Shown: one piece after another, positions 1-6,951 of the stretch
Layout of the letters: every line of letters begins with the position of its first letter
Position numbering within the stretch: position 1 is the stretch's first letter
Source: an uncultured Phycisphaerae bacterium
GTDB lineage: Bacteria; Planctomycetota; Phycisphaerae; Sedimentisphaerales; Anaerohalosphaeraceae
Length of the DNA stretch: 17,736 bases
Direction: 5' to 3'
Assembly (NCBI GenBank): GCA_937995495.1
Contig: CALKKA010000178.1
Coordinates: forward strand, 1 to 17,736
Program-made: the position numbers and the translations under genes
The notes under the pieces: model-generated
What the model was told of the DNA's origin: nothing
Databases searched by the model: none
What the model saw: the letters and a program-made list of their open reading frames with translations, nothing else

Positions 1-11
1 GAGGTAGCAGT

Positions 12-584
12 ATGAGTTTGAAGGGAACACAGACGGAGAAAAATCTCTTAACGGCTTTCTGCGGAGAATCCCAAGCCCGCAACAAGTACAGTTATTTTGC
101 CAGTGCCGCGAAGAAAGAGGGATATGTCCAAATTCAGTCAATCTTCGATGAAACCGCTAACCAGGAGAAGGCGCACGCCAAACGATTGTTTAAGTTTCTC
201 GAAGGCGGTGAGGCAGAAGTGACGGCCGCATTTCCGGCAGGTGTGATCGGTTCCACCGAGGAAAATCTTGCTGCGGCAGCTGCTGGCGAAGACTATGAGA
301 CGACGACGATGTATCCGGAATTTGCTGTGACTGCTGAAAAGGAAGGTTTCAAGGAAATTGCTTCTGTTTTCCGAAAGATTGCCAATGCAGAAGCACGGCA
401 CCGTGACCGCTATCTCAAACTGCGTGAGAATGTCCAGAAGAACGAGGTCTTTCGACGCGGCGAAAAGGTTCGTTGGGTCTGCCGCAATTGTGGCTATGTC
501 CATGAGGGCCTGGAAGCGCCAGGCACCTGTCCGGCCTGTGAGCACCCGCAATCGCATTTTGAAATGGAAGCTGTGAATTACTAA
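12..584 (+). CDS. rbr: Rubrerythrin (diiron peroxidase with C-terminal rubredoxin-like domain)
   Basis: Cytoplasmic non-haem iron protein that reduces hydrogen peroxide to water using electrons from rubredoxin. The 190 residues match the usual rubrerythrin length. Residues 1-140 form the four-helix diiron domain, with ligand candidates E19, E52, H55, E93, E96, E127 and H130 (motifs CGESQARNKY, NQEKAHA, NAEARHRDRY). Residues about 150-185 form a rubredoxin-like FeS4 site with C157/C160 and C173/C176 (CRNCG and CPAC). The start ATG follows GAGGT at positions 1-5. It heads the oxygen-defence block, but its promoter lies outside the window. A 168-nt gap with a stem-loop and a candidate promoter separates it from tpx, so it may be its own transcript. 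Identification is secure from the motifs. Confidence 0.97.
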   Translation: MSLKGTQTEKNLLTAFCGESQARNKYSYFASAAKKEGYVQIQSIFDETANQEKAHAKRLFKFLEGGEAEVTAAFPAGVIGSTEENLAAAAAGEDYETTTMYPEFAVTAEKEGFKEIASVFRKIANAEARHRDRYLKLRENVQKNEVFRRGEKVRWVCRNCGYVHEGLEAPGTCPACEHPQSHFEMEAVNY

Positions 585-610
585 CGAAATGTCCCGGAAG
601 AAAATGGAGA

Positions 611-638
611 CAGCCGAAGCATCATGGTGTTTTGGCTG
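611..638 (+). terminator. Imperfect stem-loop after rubrerythrin gene
   Basis: A 28-base inverted repeat begins CAGCCGAA and ends TTTGGCTG. It can form about 12 pairs including three G-T wobbles. No T-run follows it, so it is only a weak candidate for an intrinsic terminator; it could instead stabilise the 3' end of the rubrerythrin mRNA. Confidence 0.35.
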
Positions 639-696
639 CCCACTCTTACGGGAGAGACTTCATAGAGAATATTAGAGTCAACCGTAAAAACGATCT

Positions 697-724
697 TTGA
701 TATTAACATTTTTTTGTGTATATA
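697..724 (+). promoter_or_regulatory. Candidate sigma-70-type promoter for tpx and following genes
   Basis: TTGATA (697-702), a 16-nt spacer and TATATA (719-724) lie just ahead of the tpx Shine-Dalgarno at about 737-743. The -35 matches consensus at 5 of 6 and the -10 at 4 of 6. A start site near 732 would leave a short leader. Read by eye; no transcript data. Confidence 0.35.
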
Positions 725-752
725 TGTAACTGGTTGTGAAAGGACTTTTATT

Positions 753-1265
753 ATGGAAAGAGAAAACGCGATAACATTTAAGGGTGGCCCGCTGACCTTG
801 GTCGGTGAGCCGGTTTCTGTTGGGAACGCCGCGCCCGATTTCACCGCGGCGGCCAATGACCTGTCACCTTATAAATTGTCGGATGATAAGGGCAAGGTGG
901 TTGTGATTTCCGCCGTGCCTTCGTTGGATACACCCGTTTGTGACACGCAAACACGTAAGTTTAATGAAGCCGCAGCGTCTCTTGGAGATAATGTGGTTAT
1001 CGTTACTGTCAGTTTGGATCTGCCGTTTGCACAGGCCCGTTGGTGTGGGGCGGCGGGGGTGGAGCAGGTCAAGACGGTGTCGGATTATAACGGAGTGGAC
1101 TTTGGAAACCGCTACGGCTTGCTGATTAAGGAACTGCATCTGTTGGCACGGGCAGTGCTGGTGGTGGATCAGGCGGGAATCCTTCAGTATTCTCAACTGG
1201 TTTCAGAAGTCACCGACGAACCGGATTATGACGCGGCAATTGACGCCGTTAAGAAACTGCTTTAA
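753..1265 (+). CDS. tpx: Thiol peroxidase Tpx (atypical 2-Cys peroxiredoxin)
   Basis: Thioredoxin-fold peroxidase that reduces hydrogen and alkyl peroxides with thioredoxin as donor; cytoplasmic. The 170 residues match the family length. The N-terminal ITFKGGPLTLVG and the catalytic motif PSLDTPVCDTQTRKFN place the peroxidatic cysteine at C63. DLPFAQARWCGAAG places the resolving cysteine at C98, and the C-terminal SQLVSEVTDEPDYDAA is typical Tpx. The start at 753 is preferred over an in-frame ATG at 714. It has GAAAGG at about 737-743 at good spacing, and the protein then begins where the family begins; the 13 extra residues have no counterpart. It precedes the flavodiiron gene by 38 nt, consistent with co-transcription in an oxidative-stress operon. 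Confidence 0.95.
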   Translation: MERENAITFKGGPLTLVGEPVSVGNAAPDFTAAANDLSPYKLSDDKGKVVVISAVPSLDTPVCDTQTRKFNEAAASLGDNVVIVTVSLDLPFAQARWCGAAGVEQVKTVSDYNGVDFGNRYGLLIKELHLLARAVLVVDQAGILQYSQLVSEVTDEPDYDAAIDAVKKLL

Positions 1266-1303
1266 GATATCCAATGTTAACAGTGTCATTTTGAGGTAGC
1301 AAC

Positions 1304-2488
1304 ATGAGATTACTTGCTGATAATGTTTATGCGGTGGGTGTCCAGCACTGGGACAGGCGTTTGTTTGACGAGTTAATTCCATTGCCCCACGGGACCAGCT
1401 ATAACTCCTACTTGGTCAAGGGTCGTGAAAAGACCGCCTTGCTGGATACAGTGGACCCTGAGAAAACAGAATTGCTGATTGGGCATCTGCTCAAAGCAGG
1501 TGCCGAGAAGATAGACTATATTATTTGTCAACATGCCGAACAGGACCACTCCGGCAGCATTCCGGATATGCTGTTGATGTATCCCGATGCCAAGGTGGTC
1601 ACCAATCCCAAGTGTGCCAAAATGCTGATCGACCATCTGCATCTAGAGGTCGACCAGATCATTGAGATCGAGGAGGGACAGACCCTGTCGTTGGGCGATA
1701 AGACCCTTACGTTTATCTACACGCCGTGGGTTCACTGGCCGGAGACGATGAGTACCTGGCTCCAAGAGGATAAGATTTTATTTTCCTGCGATTTCTTTGG
1801 TTCGCACCTGGCTACCAGTAATCTGTTTGTAAAGGACTTGGCGAAGACGATGGAAGGGGCCAAGCGGTATTACGGCGAGATCATGATGCCGTTTCGCAGT
1901 TCAATTCGAGGGAACCTCAAAAAGCTCGAACCGCTGGATATCCGGATGGTCGCCCCCAGTCATGGCGCGGTATGGGATAAGCCAAGGATGATTATCGAGG
2001 CCTATGCCGAGTGGGTCGATGAGGATGTCATTGCCAACAAGGTGATCGTGCCGTATGTATCGATGCACGATAGCACCAAAAAGATGGTCGAATATTTTGT
2101 TGAGGCGCTGATCGAACGAGACATCGATGTTAAACAATTCAATGTACCTGTTTCAGATCTGGGCGAAATGGTCATCGAACTGGTGGATGCGGCAACGGTC
2201 ATCCTCGGTTCACCCACTGTTCTGGTCGGTGCCCATCCGTCTGTGATCTATTGTGCGGCGTTAGTGAATGCACTGCGACCCAAGACCAAGTTCGCTGGAA
2301 TCATCGGTTCCTTTGGCTGGGGCAGCAAGATGGTCGATCAGTTAACCGGCCTGATGGACAATCTAAAGGCCGAGATGTTTGAGCCTGTGCTGGTCAGGGG
2401 GGCGTCGAAGGAAGACGGCTATACGGCCCTGGACGAATTGGCGGACACTATCCTCCAAAAACATCGCGTTTTGGGTATTGCAGAATAA
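1304..2488 (+). CDS. fprA: A-type flavoprotein / flavodiiron protein (O2 or NO reductase)
   Basis: Reduces O2 to water, or NO to N2O, at a diiron site fed by FMN; in anaerobes the electrons come from rubredoxin or F420H2. The 394 residues equal the minimal class A architecture. Residues 1-250 are a metallo-beta-lactamase fold with the full ligand set: H77-x-E79-x-D81-H82 (QHAEQDHSG), H144 (TPWVHW), D163 (FSCDFFG) and H220 (APSHG). Residues about 250-394 are a flavodoxin domain with the FMN phosphate loop VSMHDSTKKM and the GSPTVLVGAHPSV segment. There is no extra C-terminal rubredoxin or flavin reductase domain, so a separate rubredoxin is needed; one is encoded at 8605. GAGGTAGC precedes the ATG at 1304. 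Whether O2 or NO is the main substrate cannot be told from sequence. Confidence 0.95.
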   Translation: MRLLADNVYAVGVQHWDRRLFDELIPLPHGTSYNSYLVKGREKTALLDTVDPEKTELLIGHLLKAGAEKIDYIICQHAEQDHSGSIPDMLLMYPDAKVVTNPKCAKMLIDHLHLEVDQIIEIEEGQTLSLGDKTLTFIYTPWVHWPETMSTWLQEDKILFSCDFFGSHLATSNLFVKDLAKTMEGAKRYYGEIMMPFRSSIRGNLKKLEPLDIRMVAPSHGAVWDKPRMIIEAYAEWVDEDVIANKVIVPYVSMHDSTKKMVEYFVEALIERDIDVKQFNVPVSDLGEMVIELVDAATVILGSPTVLVGAHPSVIYCAALVNALRPKTKFAGIIGSFGWGSKMVDQLTGLMDNLKAEMFEPVLVRGASKEDGYTALDELADTILQKHRVLGIAE

Positions 2489-2529
2489 ATATTACAGAAA
2501 TGAAAACCTTTATTACAGGAGAGAAAAAA

Positions 2530-2904
2530 ATGGCAAGCAAATTAGACGTGTATAAGTGTGAAGTATGTGGGAATATCGTAGAGGTTCTTCATGGTGGAGA
2601 CGGGGAATTGGTTTGCTGCGACCAGCCGATGGCCAAACTGACCGAAAAGACGGCTGATGCGGCGACTGAAAAACACGTTCCCGTAATCGAAAAGACCGAT
2701 GGCGGCTACACGGTCACCGTCGGCTCAACGCTCCACCCGATGGTCGACGACCACTACATTGAGTGGATTGAACTGCTGGCGGATGGTAAGGACTATCGCC
2801 AGTTCCTTAGTCCCGGTGATGAACCGATTGCGACATTCGATGTTGAAGCTGAAACCGTCAGTGCTCGTGAACACTGTAACAAGCACGGGCTCTGGAAAGC
2901 ATAA
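2530..2904 (+). CDS. dfx: Desulfoferrodoxin (two-centre superoxide reductase)
   Basis: Reduces superoxide to peroxide without making O2, with rubredoxin as donor; the peroxide can then be taken by the rubrerythrin and Tpx encoded nearby. It is a 124-residue two-domain form. Residues 1-36 carry a desulforedoxin-type FeS4 site (C10, C13, C29, C30; the motif CEVCGN and a CC pair). The catalytic neelaredoxin-like domain has H49, H69, H75, C116 and H119 as the Fe(His)4Cys ligands and the E47-K48 pair next to the open site. The start at 2530 is chosen because AGGAGA (2518-2523) sits at correct spacing and the product then begins MASKLDVYKC; the in-frame ATG at 2500 would add ten residues without family support. 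Gaps are 41 nt upstream and 20 nt downstream. Confidence 0.97.
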   Translation: MASKLDVYKCEVCGNIVEVLHGGDGELVCCDQPMAKLTEKTADAATEKHVPVIEKTDGGYTVTVGSTLHPMVDDHYIEWIELLADGKDYRQFLSPGDEPIATFDVEAETVSAREHCNKHGLWKA

Positions 2905-2924
2905 AAATAGATTGGAGCTGGATT

Positions 2925-3437
2925 ATGATTGCAAAAAAGATTGAGGATGCGTTCAATGCCCAGATCAATGCGGAGATCTATTCGTCGTATCTGTATTTGT
3001 CGATGTCCGGGGCACTGGAAAAGATGAATCTCCCCGGTTTTGCAAGCTGGATGCGCGTTCAGGCTCAGGAAGAGATGACTCACGCGATGAAGTTTTATGA
3101 CCACATCATCGAGCGCGACGGTACGGTTGCCCTGGCAGCCATTGACGGACCGCCGATGAAGTGGAAAGGTGTCAAGGCTGTCATTGCAGAGACGCTGGAG
3201 CATGAACAGAAAGTCACGGGGCTGATCAACGACCTGATGGACCTGTCCATGACTGAAAATGATCATGCGGGAAGGATGTTTCTGCAATGGTTTGTGACCG
3301 AGCAGGTTGAAGAGGAAGCGACCGCTATGGAGATTCTTGGTAAACTGGAAATTGCCGGCGACTCAGCGGGCGGTTTGTATCTGTTAGATAAAGAAATGGC
3401 CGGCCGCGTGTTTACCCCGCCCGCCGCCGCAGAGTAA
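2925..3437 (+). CDS. ftnA: Ferritin (FtnA type, non-haem)
   Basis: Iron-storage ferritin, expected to form a 24-subunit shell that oxidises Fe(II) and stores Fe(III) mineral. The 170 residues keep the bacterial ferroxidase ligands at the same numbers as the classical bacterial proteins: E17, E50, H53, E94 and E130. The motifs INAEIYSSYLYLSM and QAQEEMTHAMKFYDHI identify FtnA-type ferritin rather than bacterioferritin or Dps. The haem-ligand methionine arrangement of bacterioferritin was not evident. GGAG at 2914-2917 precedes the ATG. It sits between the desulfoferrodoxin and the second ferritin-like gene with 15-20 nt gaps, so one transcript is likely. Sequestering iron alongside peroxide and superoxide removal limits Fenton chemistry. 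Confidence 0.96.
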   Translation: MIAKKIEDAFNAQINAEIYSSYLYLSMSGALEKMNLPGFASWMRVQAQEEMTHAMKFYDHIIERDGTVALAAIDGPPMKWKGVKAVIAETLEHEQKVTGLINDLMDLSMTENDHAGRMFLQWFVTEQVEEEATAMEILGKLEIAGDSAGGLYLLDKEMAGRVFTPPAAAE

Positions 3438-3452
3438 GCAACAGGAGATAAA

Positions 3453-3944
3453 ATGAGTATTACATTTAACGCTGACGAAATTTTTGAGATGGCCGAACAG
3501 ATCGAACGCAACGGTGCGAAGTTTTATCGCGAAGCCGCTGAAAACGCATCGGATGGCGATGTGAAGGAAATGTTACTGTCGATGGCGGCGATGGAAGATG
3601 GCCATGTAGTAACCTTTTCTCAGATGCGAAAAGAACTCTCGGCTGAGGATAAAGAGTCCAATGTTTTTGATCCGGATAATGAAGTTGCACAGTACCTTCA
3701 AACCATGGCTGATTTTCACGGCACCGAAGGTAAGGTCAGTTCCACCGAAAAGCTGACCGGCAACGAAAGTATGTCCGAGATTCTCAGGATCGCCTTGCAG
3801 GCCGAAAAGAACTCGATCGCCTTTTATGTTGGCATTAAGGACATGTTGGCTTCAAAGTCTGGCAAGCAGAAAGTGCAAGCCATTATTATTGAAGAAATGG
3901 CCCATGTCTCTACGATCGGCGGTAAACTTCAAACGTTAGCCTAA
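3453..3944 (+). CDS. Rubrerythrin/ferritin-like four-helix diiron protein without rubredoxin domain
   Basis: A small all-helical protein of 163 residues belonging to the ferritin-like superfamily. Two helix pairs carry the diiron pattern: E18 (EQIERNGAKFYREA), then E48 with H51 (MAAMEDGHVVTF), and E118 (ALQAEKNSIAFY), then E147 or E148 with H151 (IIIEEMAHVSTI). There are no cysteine pairs, so it lacks the rubredoxin module of the rubrerythrin at 12-584 and would need an outside donor if it is a peroxidase. An iron-trafficking role is equally possible. AGGAG (3443-3447) precedes the ATG, 15 nt after the ferritin stop. It is the last gene before a stem-loop at 3961. Fold and metal site are well supported; the exact reaction is not. 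Confidence 0.85.
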   Translation: MSITFNADEIFEMAEQIERNGAKFYREAAENASDGDVKEMLLSMAAMEDGHVVTFSQMRKELSAEDKESNVFDPDNEVAQYLQTMADFHGTEGKVSSTEKLTGNESMSEILRIALQAEKNSIAFYVGIKDMLASKSGKQKVQAIIIEEMAHVSTIGGKLQTLA

Positions 3945-3960
3945 GGTTCAGAAATCCTTT

Positions 3961-3988
3961 ACGGAACTGGCTTTTTAGCCAGTTCTGT
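3961..3988 (+). terminator. Stem-loop closing the oxygen-defence gene block
   Basis: Positions 3961-3972 pair with 3977-3988 (12 pairs, one G-T wobble) around a TTTT loop; the core is GAACTGGCT / AGCCAGTTC. The bases after it (TGTGGTTTCAAC) are not a T-run, so it is either an inefficient intrinsic terminator or an mRNA end-protecting or processing hairpin between the ferritin genes and nqrB. Confidence 0.55.
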
Positions 3989-4041
3989 GGTTTCAACTCT
4001 GAAATGGCGGAAAACTTCTTGTTATAAGGATACGTTCGTTC

Positions 4042-5127
4042 ATGACGGCCCAGTTTAAGAGTCAGACAACACTGTTTAAAAAACAGCCGATAATGCGAAA
4101 AGTTCTGTTGGCGAGTTTACCTTGTGTTGCCGGATCAGTGTATTATTTTGGCTGGCGTTCGCTGGCGATGGTGTTGTTTTGTTGCGTAGCAGGGTATTTC
4201 TTTGAATGGCTCTTTTGTCGAAGGCGAAATGAGCAGGTAACGGAAGCAATGTTGGTCACCGCTGTTCTCTATGCCTTGGTGATGCCACCTGGTGTGGGTT
4301 GGCATGTGCTGGCAGTCGGGATGGCTTTCGCGATTATCTTTTCCAAAGAGGTATTTGGCGGTTTTGGCCGCAACTTTTTTAATCCTGCTCTAGCCGGACG
4401 TTGTTTTGTTTATGTATGTTTTCCCGTCGCATTGACCGGCGTCTGGCAAGCGCCTGCCCCGGGACCTTTCGGGGCCCTGACACAATGGTCCACAGCCACT
4501 GGGCCAGAAGGAACTTTAGTTGTCACCAGTGCGACACCCATGGCCCATTTAAAGGCGGGCAATTTGTTATTAGAATCGGACTGGAAGTCCAAAGAGGCGG
4601 ATGAAATAATTCCGTTTCAAGTCGATGAAGGCGGGGAAATTAATATCAGCCGCACAGCTTTGCTGAAAGGGCTTTTACTTGGTCGGATCAGCGGGACTGT
4701 TGGTGTCACCAGCGCATTACTGATCTTGGTCGGAGGGGTGTACCTGTATTGGACAAAAACTGCCAGCCGCACCACGATTCTCTCGGTTATCATTACATAC
4801 GTGGTTTGGAATCAACTGTTATTCTGGTGTGGAGTCGAACCGGTGCCCGGAGCGTGGCCGGCCGTGCTCGGGGGCGGTTTTCTTTTTGGGGCGTTTTTCA
4901 TGGCCACTTGTCCGGTCAGTTCACCCCGGACAGAACCCGCAAAAATCATTTATGGTATTCTGATTGCGACCTGTACAATGGTCATACGCAACTTCTCGAT
5001 CTTCAACGGTGGTTTGATGTTCTCAATCTTGCTGGGCAATATGTTCGCCCCGATTCTTGACTATGCCGTCAAGGCCTACCAGGATAAACAAAAAGCCAAA
5101 CTCAAAGCAAAGGAGGTTGCCGCATGA
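4042..5127 (+). CDS. nqrB: NQR/RNF complex membrane subunit NqrB/RnfD
   Basis: Integral membrane subunit of a cation-pumping NADH:acceptor oxidoreductase, carrying a covalent FMN. It is 361 residues with roughly eight to ten hydrophobic segments. The signature GGFGRNFFNPALAGR is NqrB-like, whereas the short N-terminus (QPIMRKVLLASLP, first membrane helix from about residue 20) and the overall size are RnfD-like. Classical NqrB is about 410 residues. T165 in TSATPM is the probable FMN-linked threonine. The start ATG has AAGGA at 4026-4030, 11 nt away, which is a loose fit; no better start is obvious. The TGA stop overlaps the nqrC ATG (ATGA). It is the first gene of the cluster: no nqrA lies upstream. 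The name nqrB is preferred because NqrF, not RnfB/RnfC, completes the cluster. Confidence 0.9.
   Translation: MTAQFKSQTTLFKKQPIMRKVLLASLPCVAGSVYYFGWRSLAMVLFCCVAGYFFEWLFCRRRNEQVTEAMLVTAVLYALVMPPGVGWHVLAVGMAFAIIFSKEVFGGFGRNFFNPALAGRCFVYVCFPVALTGVWQAPAPGPFGALTQWSTATGPEGTLVVTSATPMAHLKAGNLLLESDWKSKEADEIIPFQVDEGGEINISRTALLKGLLLGRISGTVGVTSALLILVGGVYLYWTKTASRTTILSVIITYVVWNQLLFWCGVEPVPGAWPAVLGGGFLFGAFFMATCPVSSPRTEPAKIIYGILIATCTMVIRNFSIFNGGLMFSILLGNMFAPILDYAVKAYQDKQKAKLKAKEVAA
5109..5117 (+). promoter_or_regulatory. Very strong Shine-Dalgarno for nqrC
   Basis: AAAGGAGGT, nearly perfect complement of the 16S rRNA 3' end, lies inside the nqrB reading frame 6 nt before the nqrC ATG. It fixes the nqrC start and indicates translational coupling to nqrB. 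Confidence 0.85.
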
Positions 5128-5726
5128 AAAACAACCCCTTCTTTGCGATTTTTTATATGTTCATCTTAACAGCATTTTTTAGTTCAGTGCTCATTGGATT
5201 TGCACGTTTGACGCGAGAGAAGGTTCAGGCCAATCAGCAAATCGCCTTTGAACGAGCACTCTTAGAAGTATTTCCAGAGATCAAACTAACAAGCAATGCT
5301 GGCGTTCATCAATTCTTTATCGAGCATTTTGAACCAGCACCATCGGGATATATTTTCCGTAGAGAGGGCTTGGTCAAGGGGTATGCAGTTCCGGTTGAAG
5401 GCCAAGGCTATTGGGCTACTATCAAAGCAGTGATCGGGATTGCTGAGGACCGGCAGACAGTGACTGGCATGGCCATTTATGAGCAAAACGAAACACCCGG
5501 CTTAGGGGCTCGTATCACCGAGCCGGATTTCTGTGAGGCATTTAATGGTTTGCTCTTGAATGATGAGGGGCCACCCATTGATATCCGTCCGGCGGGGACT
5601 GAACTGGGAGTCGATGCGGTTCATGCCATAACAGGGGCCACGCAGACCTGTACGAGACTTGAAAAGCTGATCAACGACGGCCTGACCCAATGGAAGCAGC
5701 AACAAAAGCAGCAGGGGGTTCAATGA
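5124..5726 (+). CDS. nqrC: NQR/RNF complex FMN subunit NqrC/RnfG
   Basis: Single-pass membrane subunit that carries a second covalent FMN on the outer side and passes electrons within the complex. It is 200 residues: one N-terminal membrane segment (about 7-27), then a soluble FMN-binding domain. The attachment motif is AITGATQTC, with T173 as the expected phosphoester-linked threonine; the segment YEQNETPGLGARI is also family-typical. The length is closer to RnfG (a little over 200) than to Vibrio NqrC (257). Its start overlaps the nqrB stop and has a near-perfect Shine-Dalgarno. Its stop overlaps the first codons of nqrD, so translation is likely coupled. Confidence 0.92.
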   Translation: MKNNPFFAIFYMFILTAFFSSVLIGFARLTREKVQANQQIAFERALLEVFPEIKLTSNAGVHQFFIEHFEPAPSGYIFRREGLVKGYAVPVEGQGYWATIKAVIGIAEDRQTVTGMAIYEQNETPGLGARITEPDFCEAFNGLLLNDEGPPIDIRPAGTELGVDAVHAITGATQTCTRLEKLINDGLTQWKQQQKQQGVQ

Positions 5727-6346
5727 TGGCACAGGTCAAATCCAACAAGGATATTATCCTCGATGGCCTCTGGAGGGACAACCCGATCTTTCGACAGGTT
5801 CTGGGTATCTGCAGTACCCTCGCAGTGACCAATGCGGTACTGAATACAACGGTGATGTGCGTATCATTGACAATGGTGACGGCACTAAGTTGTCTGACTG
5901 TGTCTCTGCTTCGGCACTGGACGCCAGCGAATATTCGTATGATGGTGCAAACGCTGATCATTGCGTTCTATGTGATTGTTGTGGACCTGATCCTTAAGGC
6001 TTACTGGCCTGAAATGAGTAGTAACCTCGGCCCCTTTGTGGGCCTGATCATCACCAACTGCATTATCATGGGCCGCTGTGAGGCGTTCGCCGGTTCGAAT
6101 CGGCCGGTCTCGTCGTTTTGGGACGGTTTTTTCAACGGACTTGGCTATTCACTCATTTTGCTAGCAATTTCTGTCGTGCGGGAACTGTTGGGCATGGGGA
6201 CGATCCTGGGATTTGCGATGCCGTACTTTTCCACGCCGTACTGGGATAAGTGGATTATCATGGTTATGCCCCCGGGAGCGTTCTTTGCTTTGGCATCGAT
6301 TATCTGGCTGTGTCGTTCCATTAAGTCCAAGGAGGCAAAATCATGA
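5726..6346 (+). CDS. nqrD: NQR/RNF complex membrane subunit NqrD/RnfE
   Basis: Integral membrane subunit that with NqrE encloses an iron-sulfur centre in the middle of the membrane. It is 206 residues, against about 210 in Vibrio, with six hydrophobic helices. Counting from this start, C29 (QVLGICSTLAVTN) and C112 (IITNCIIMGRCEAF) fall at the same numbers as the iron-ligating cysteines of the Vibrio cholerae protein. Two adjacent ATG codons, 5723 and 5726, are possible starts. The second is preferred: the purine-rich AGGGGG ends at 5718 and gives a 7-nt spacer, though 5723 gives an ATGA overlap with nqrC. The TGA stop overlaps nqrE. Longer in-frame extensions upstream lie inside nqrC and are not supported. 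Confidence 0.94.
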   Translation: MAQVKSNKDIILDGLWRDNPIFRQVLGICSTLAVTNAVLNTTVMCVSLTMVTALSCLTVSLLRHWTPANIRMMVQTLIIAFYVIVVDLILKAYWPEMSSNLGPFVGLIITNCIIMGRCEAFAGSNRPVSSFWDGFFNGLGYSLILLAISVVRELLGMGTILGFAMPYFSTPYWDKWIIMVMPPGAFFALASIIWLCRSIKSKEAKS

Positions 6347-6942
6347 ATGGTTTGGGGTCCGAAGTTTGGTTGGCCATGGTAACCTGCTTTGCAGCGATCT
6401 TTACACAGAATATTCTACTAACGACATTTCTGGGGATGTGCCCATTCACCAGTGTTTCCCGTGAGGTCAAAACAGCCGCCGGACTGGGTGCTGCCGTTGT
6501 TTTTGTGCTGACTTTTACTACCACGCTGAACTGGCTGGCTTACAAGTATGTCCTGATCCCGCTGGAACTGGAATTTTTCCGCTTTATTCTGTTCATTATT
6601 ATCATCGCTGCATTTGTCCAATTCGTGGAGATGGTCATCGACCGCTATTCGCCGAAACTGTATCAGAATCTCGGCATCTTCCTGCCGCTGATTACGGTCA
6701 ACTGTGCGATTCTTGGTGCGTCATTGTTTATGGTCATTCGCGAGTACAGTTTCATCCAGACCATCGGCTATGGTTTCGGAGCCGGTCTGGGTTGGATGCT
6801 GGCGATTTTAGCCATGGCAGGTATTCGCACACGGCTCAATGAATCGCGCGTGCCCGAAGGCCTTCGGGGGCCTGGCATTACGCTGATTATTGCCGGTTTG
6901 ATGGCACTGGCTTTCATCGGATTTACTGGAGTATTAGGATAA
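6343..6942 (+). CDS. nqrE: NQR/RNF complex membrane subunit NqrE/RnfA
   Basis: Membrane partner of NqrD, homologous to it but inserted in the opposite orientation. It is 199 residues (Vibrio NqrE is 198) with six hydrophobic segments. The paired iron-ligand cysteines are C33 (TTFLGMCPFTSVS) and C121 (ITVNCAILGASLF). AAGGAGG at 6329-6335 precedes the ATG, which overlaps the nqrD stop as ATGA. Ten bases separate its stop from nqrF. Length and motifs are canonical, unlike the shortened B, C and F subunits. Confidence 0.95.
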   Translation: MNGLGSEVWLAMVTCFAAIFTQNILLTTFLGMCPFTSVSREVKTAAGLGAAVVFVLTFTTTLNWLAYKYVLIPLELEFFRFILFIIIIAAFVQFVEMVIDRYSPKLYQNLGIFLPLITVNCAILGASLFMVIREYSFIQTIGYGFGAGLGWMLAILAMAGIRTRLNESRVPEGLRGPGITLIIAGLMALAFIGFTGVLG

Positions 6943-6951
6943 TATAGGGCG

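Noticed and set aside
714..752. N-terminal extension of Tpx from an upstream ATG
   Set aside because: The 13 added residues have no family counterpart, and the ATG at 753 has a good Shine-Dalgarno; 714 also lies within the candidate promoter.
640..752. PerR or Fur operator upstream of tpx
   Set aside because: The region is AT-rich, but I could not find a convincing full inverted-repeat box by eye.
2793..3287. 164-residue minus-strand reading frame
   Set aside because: Antisense to desulfoferrodoxin and ferritin, both with all ligands intact.
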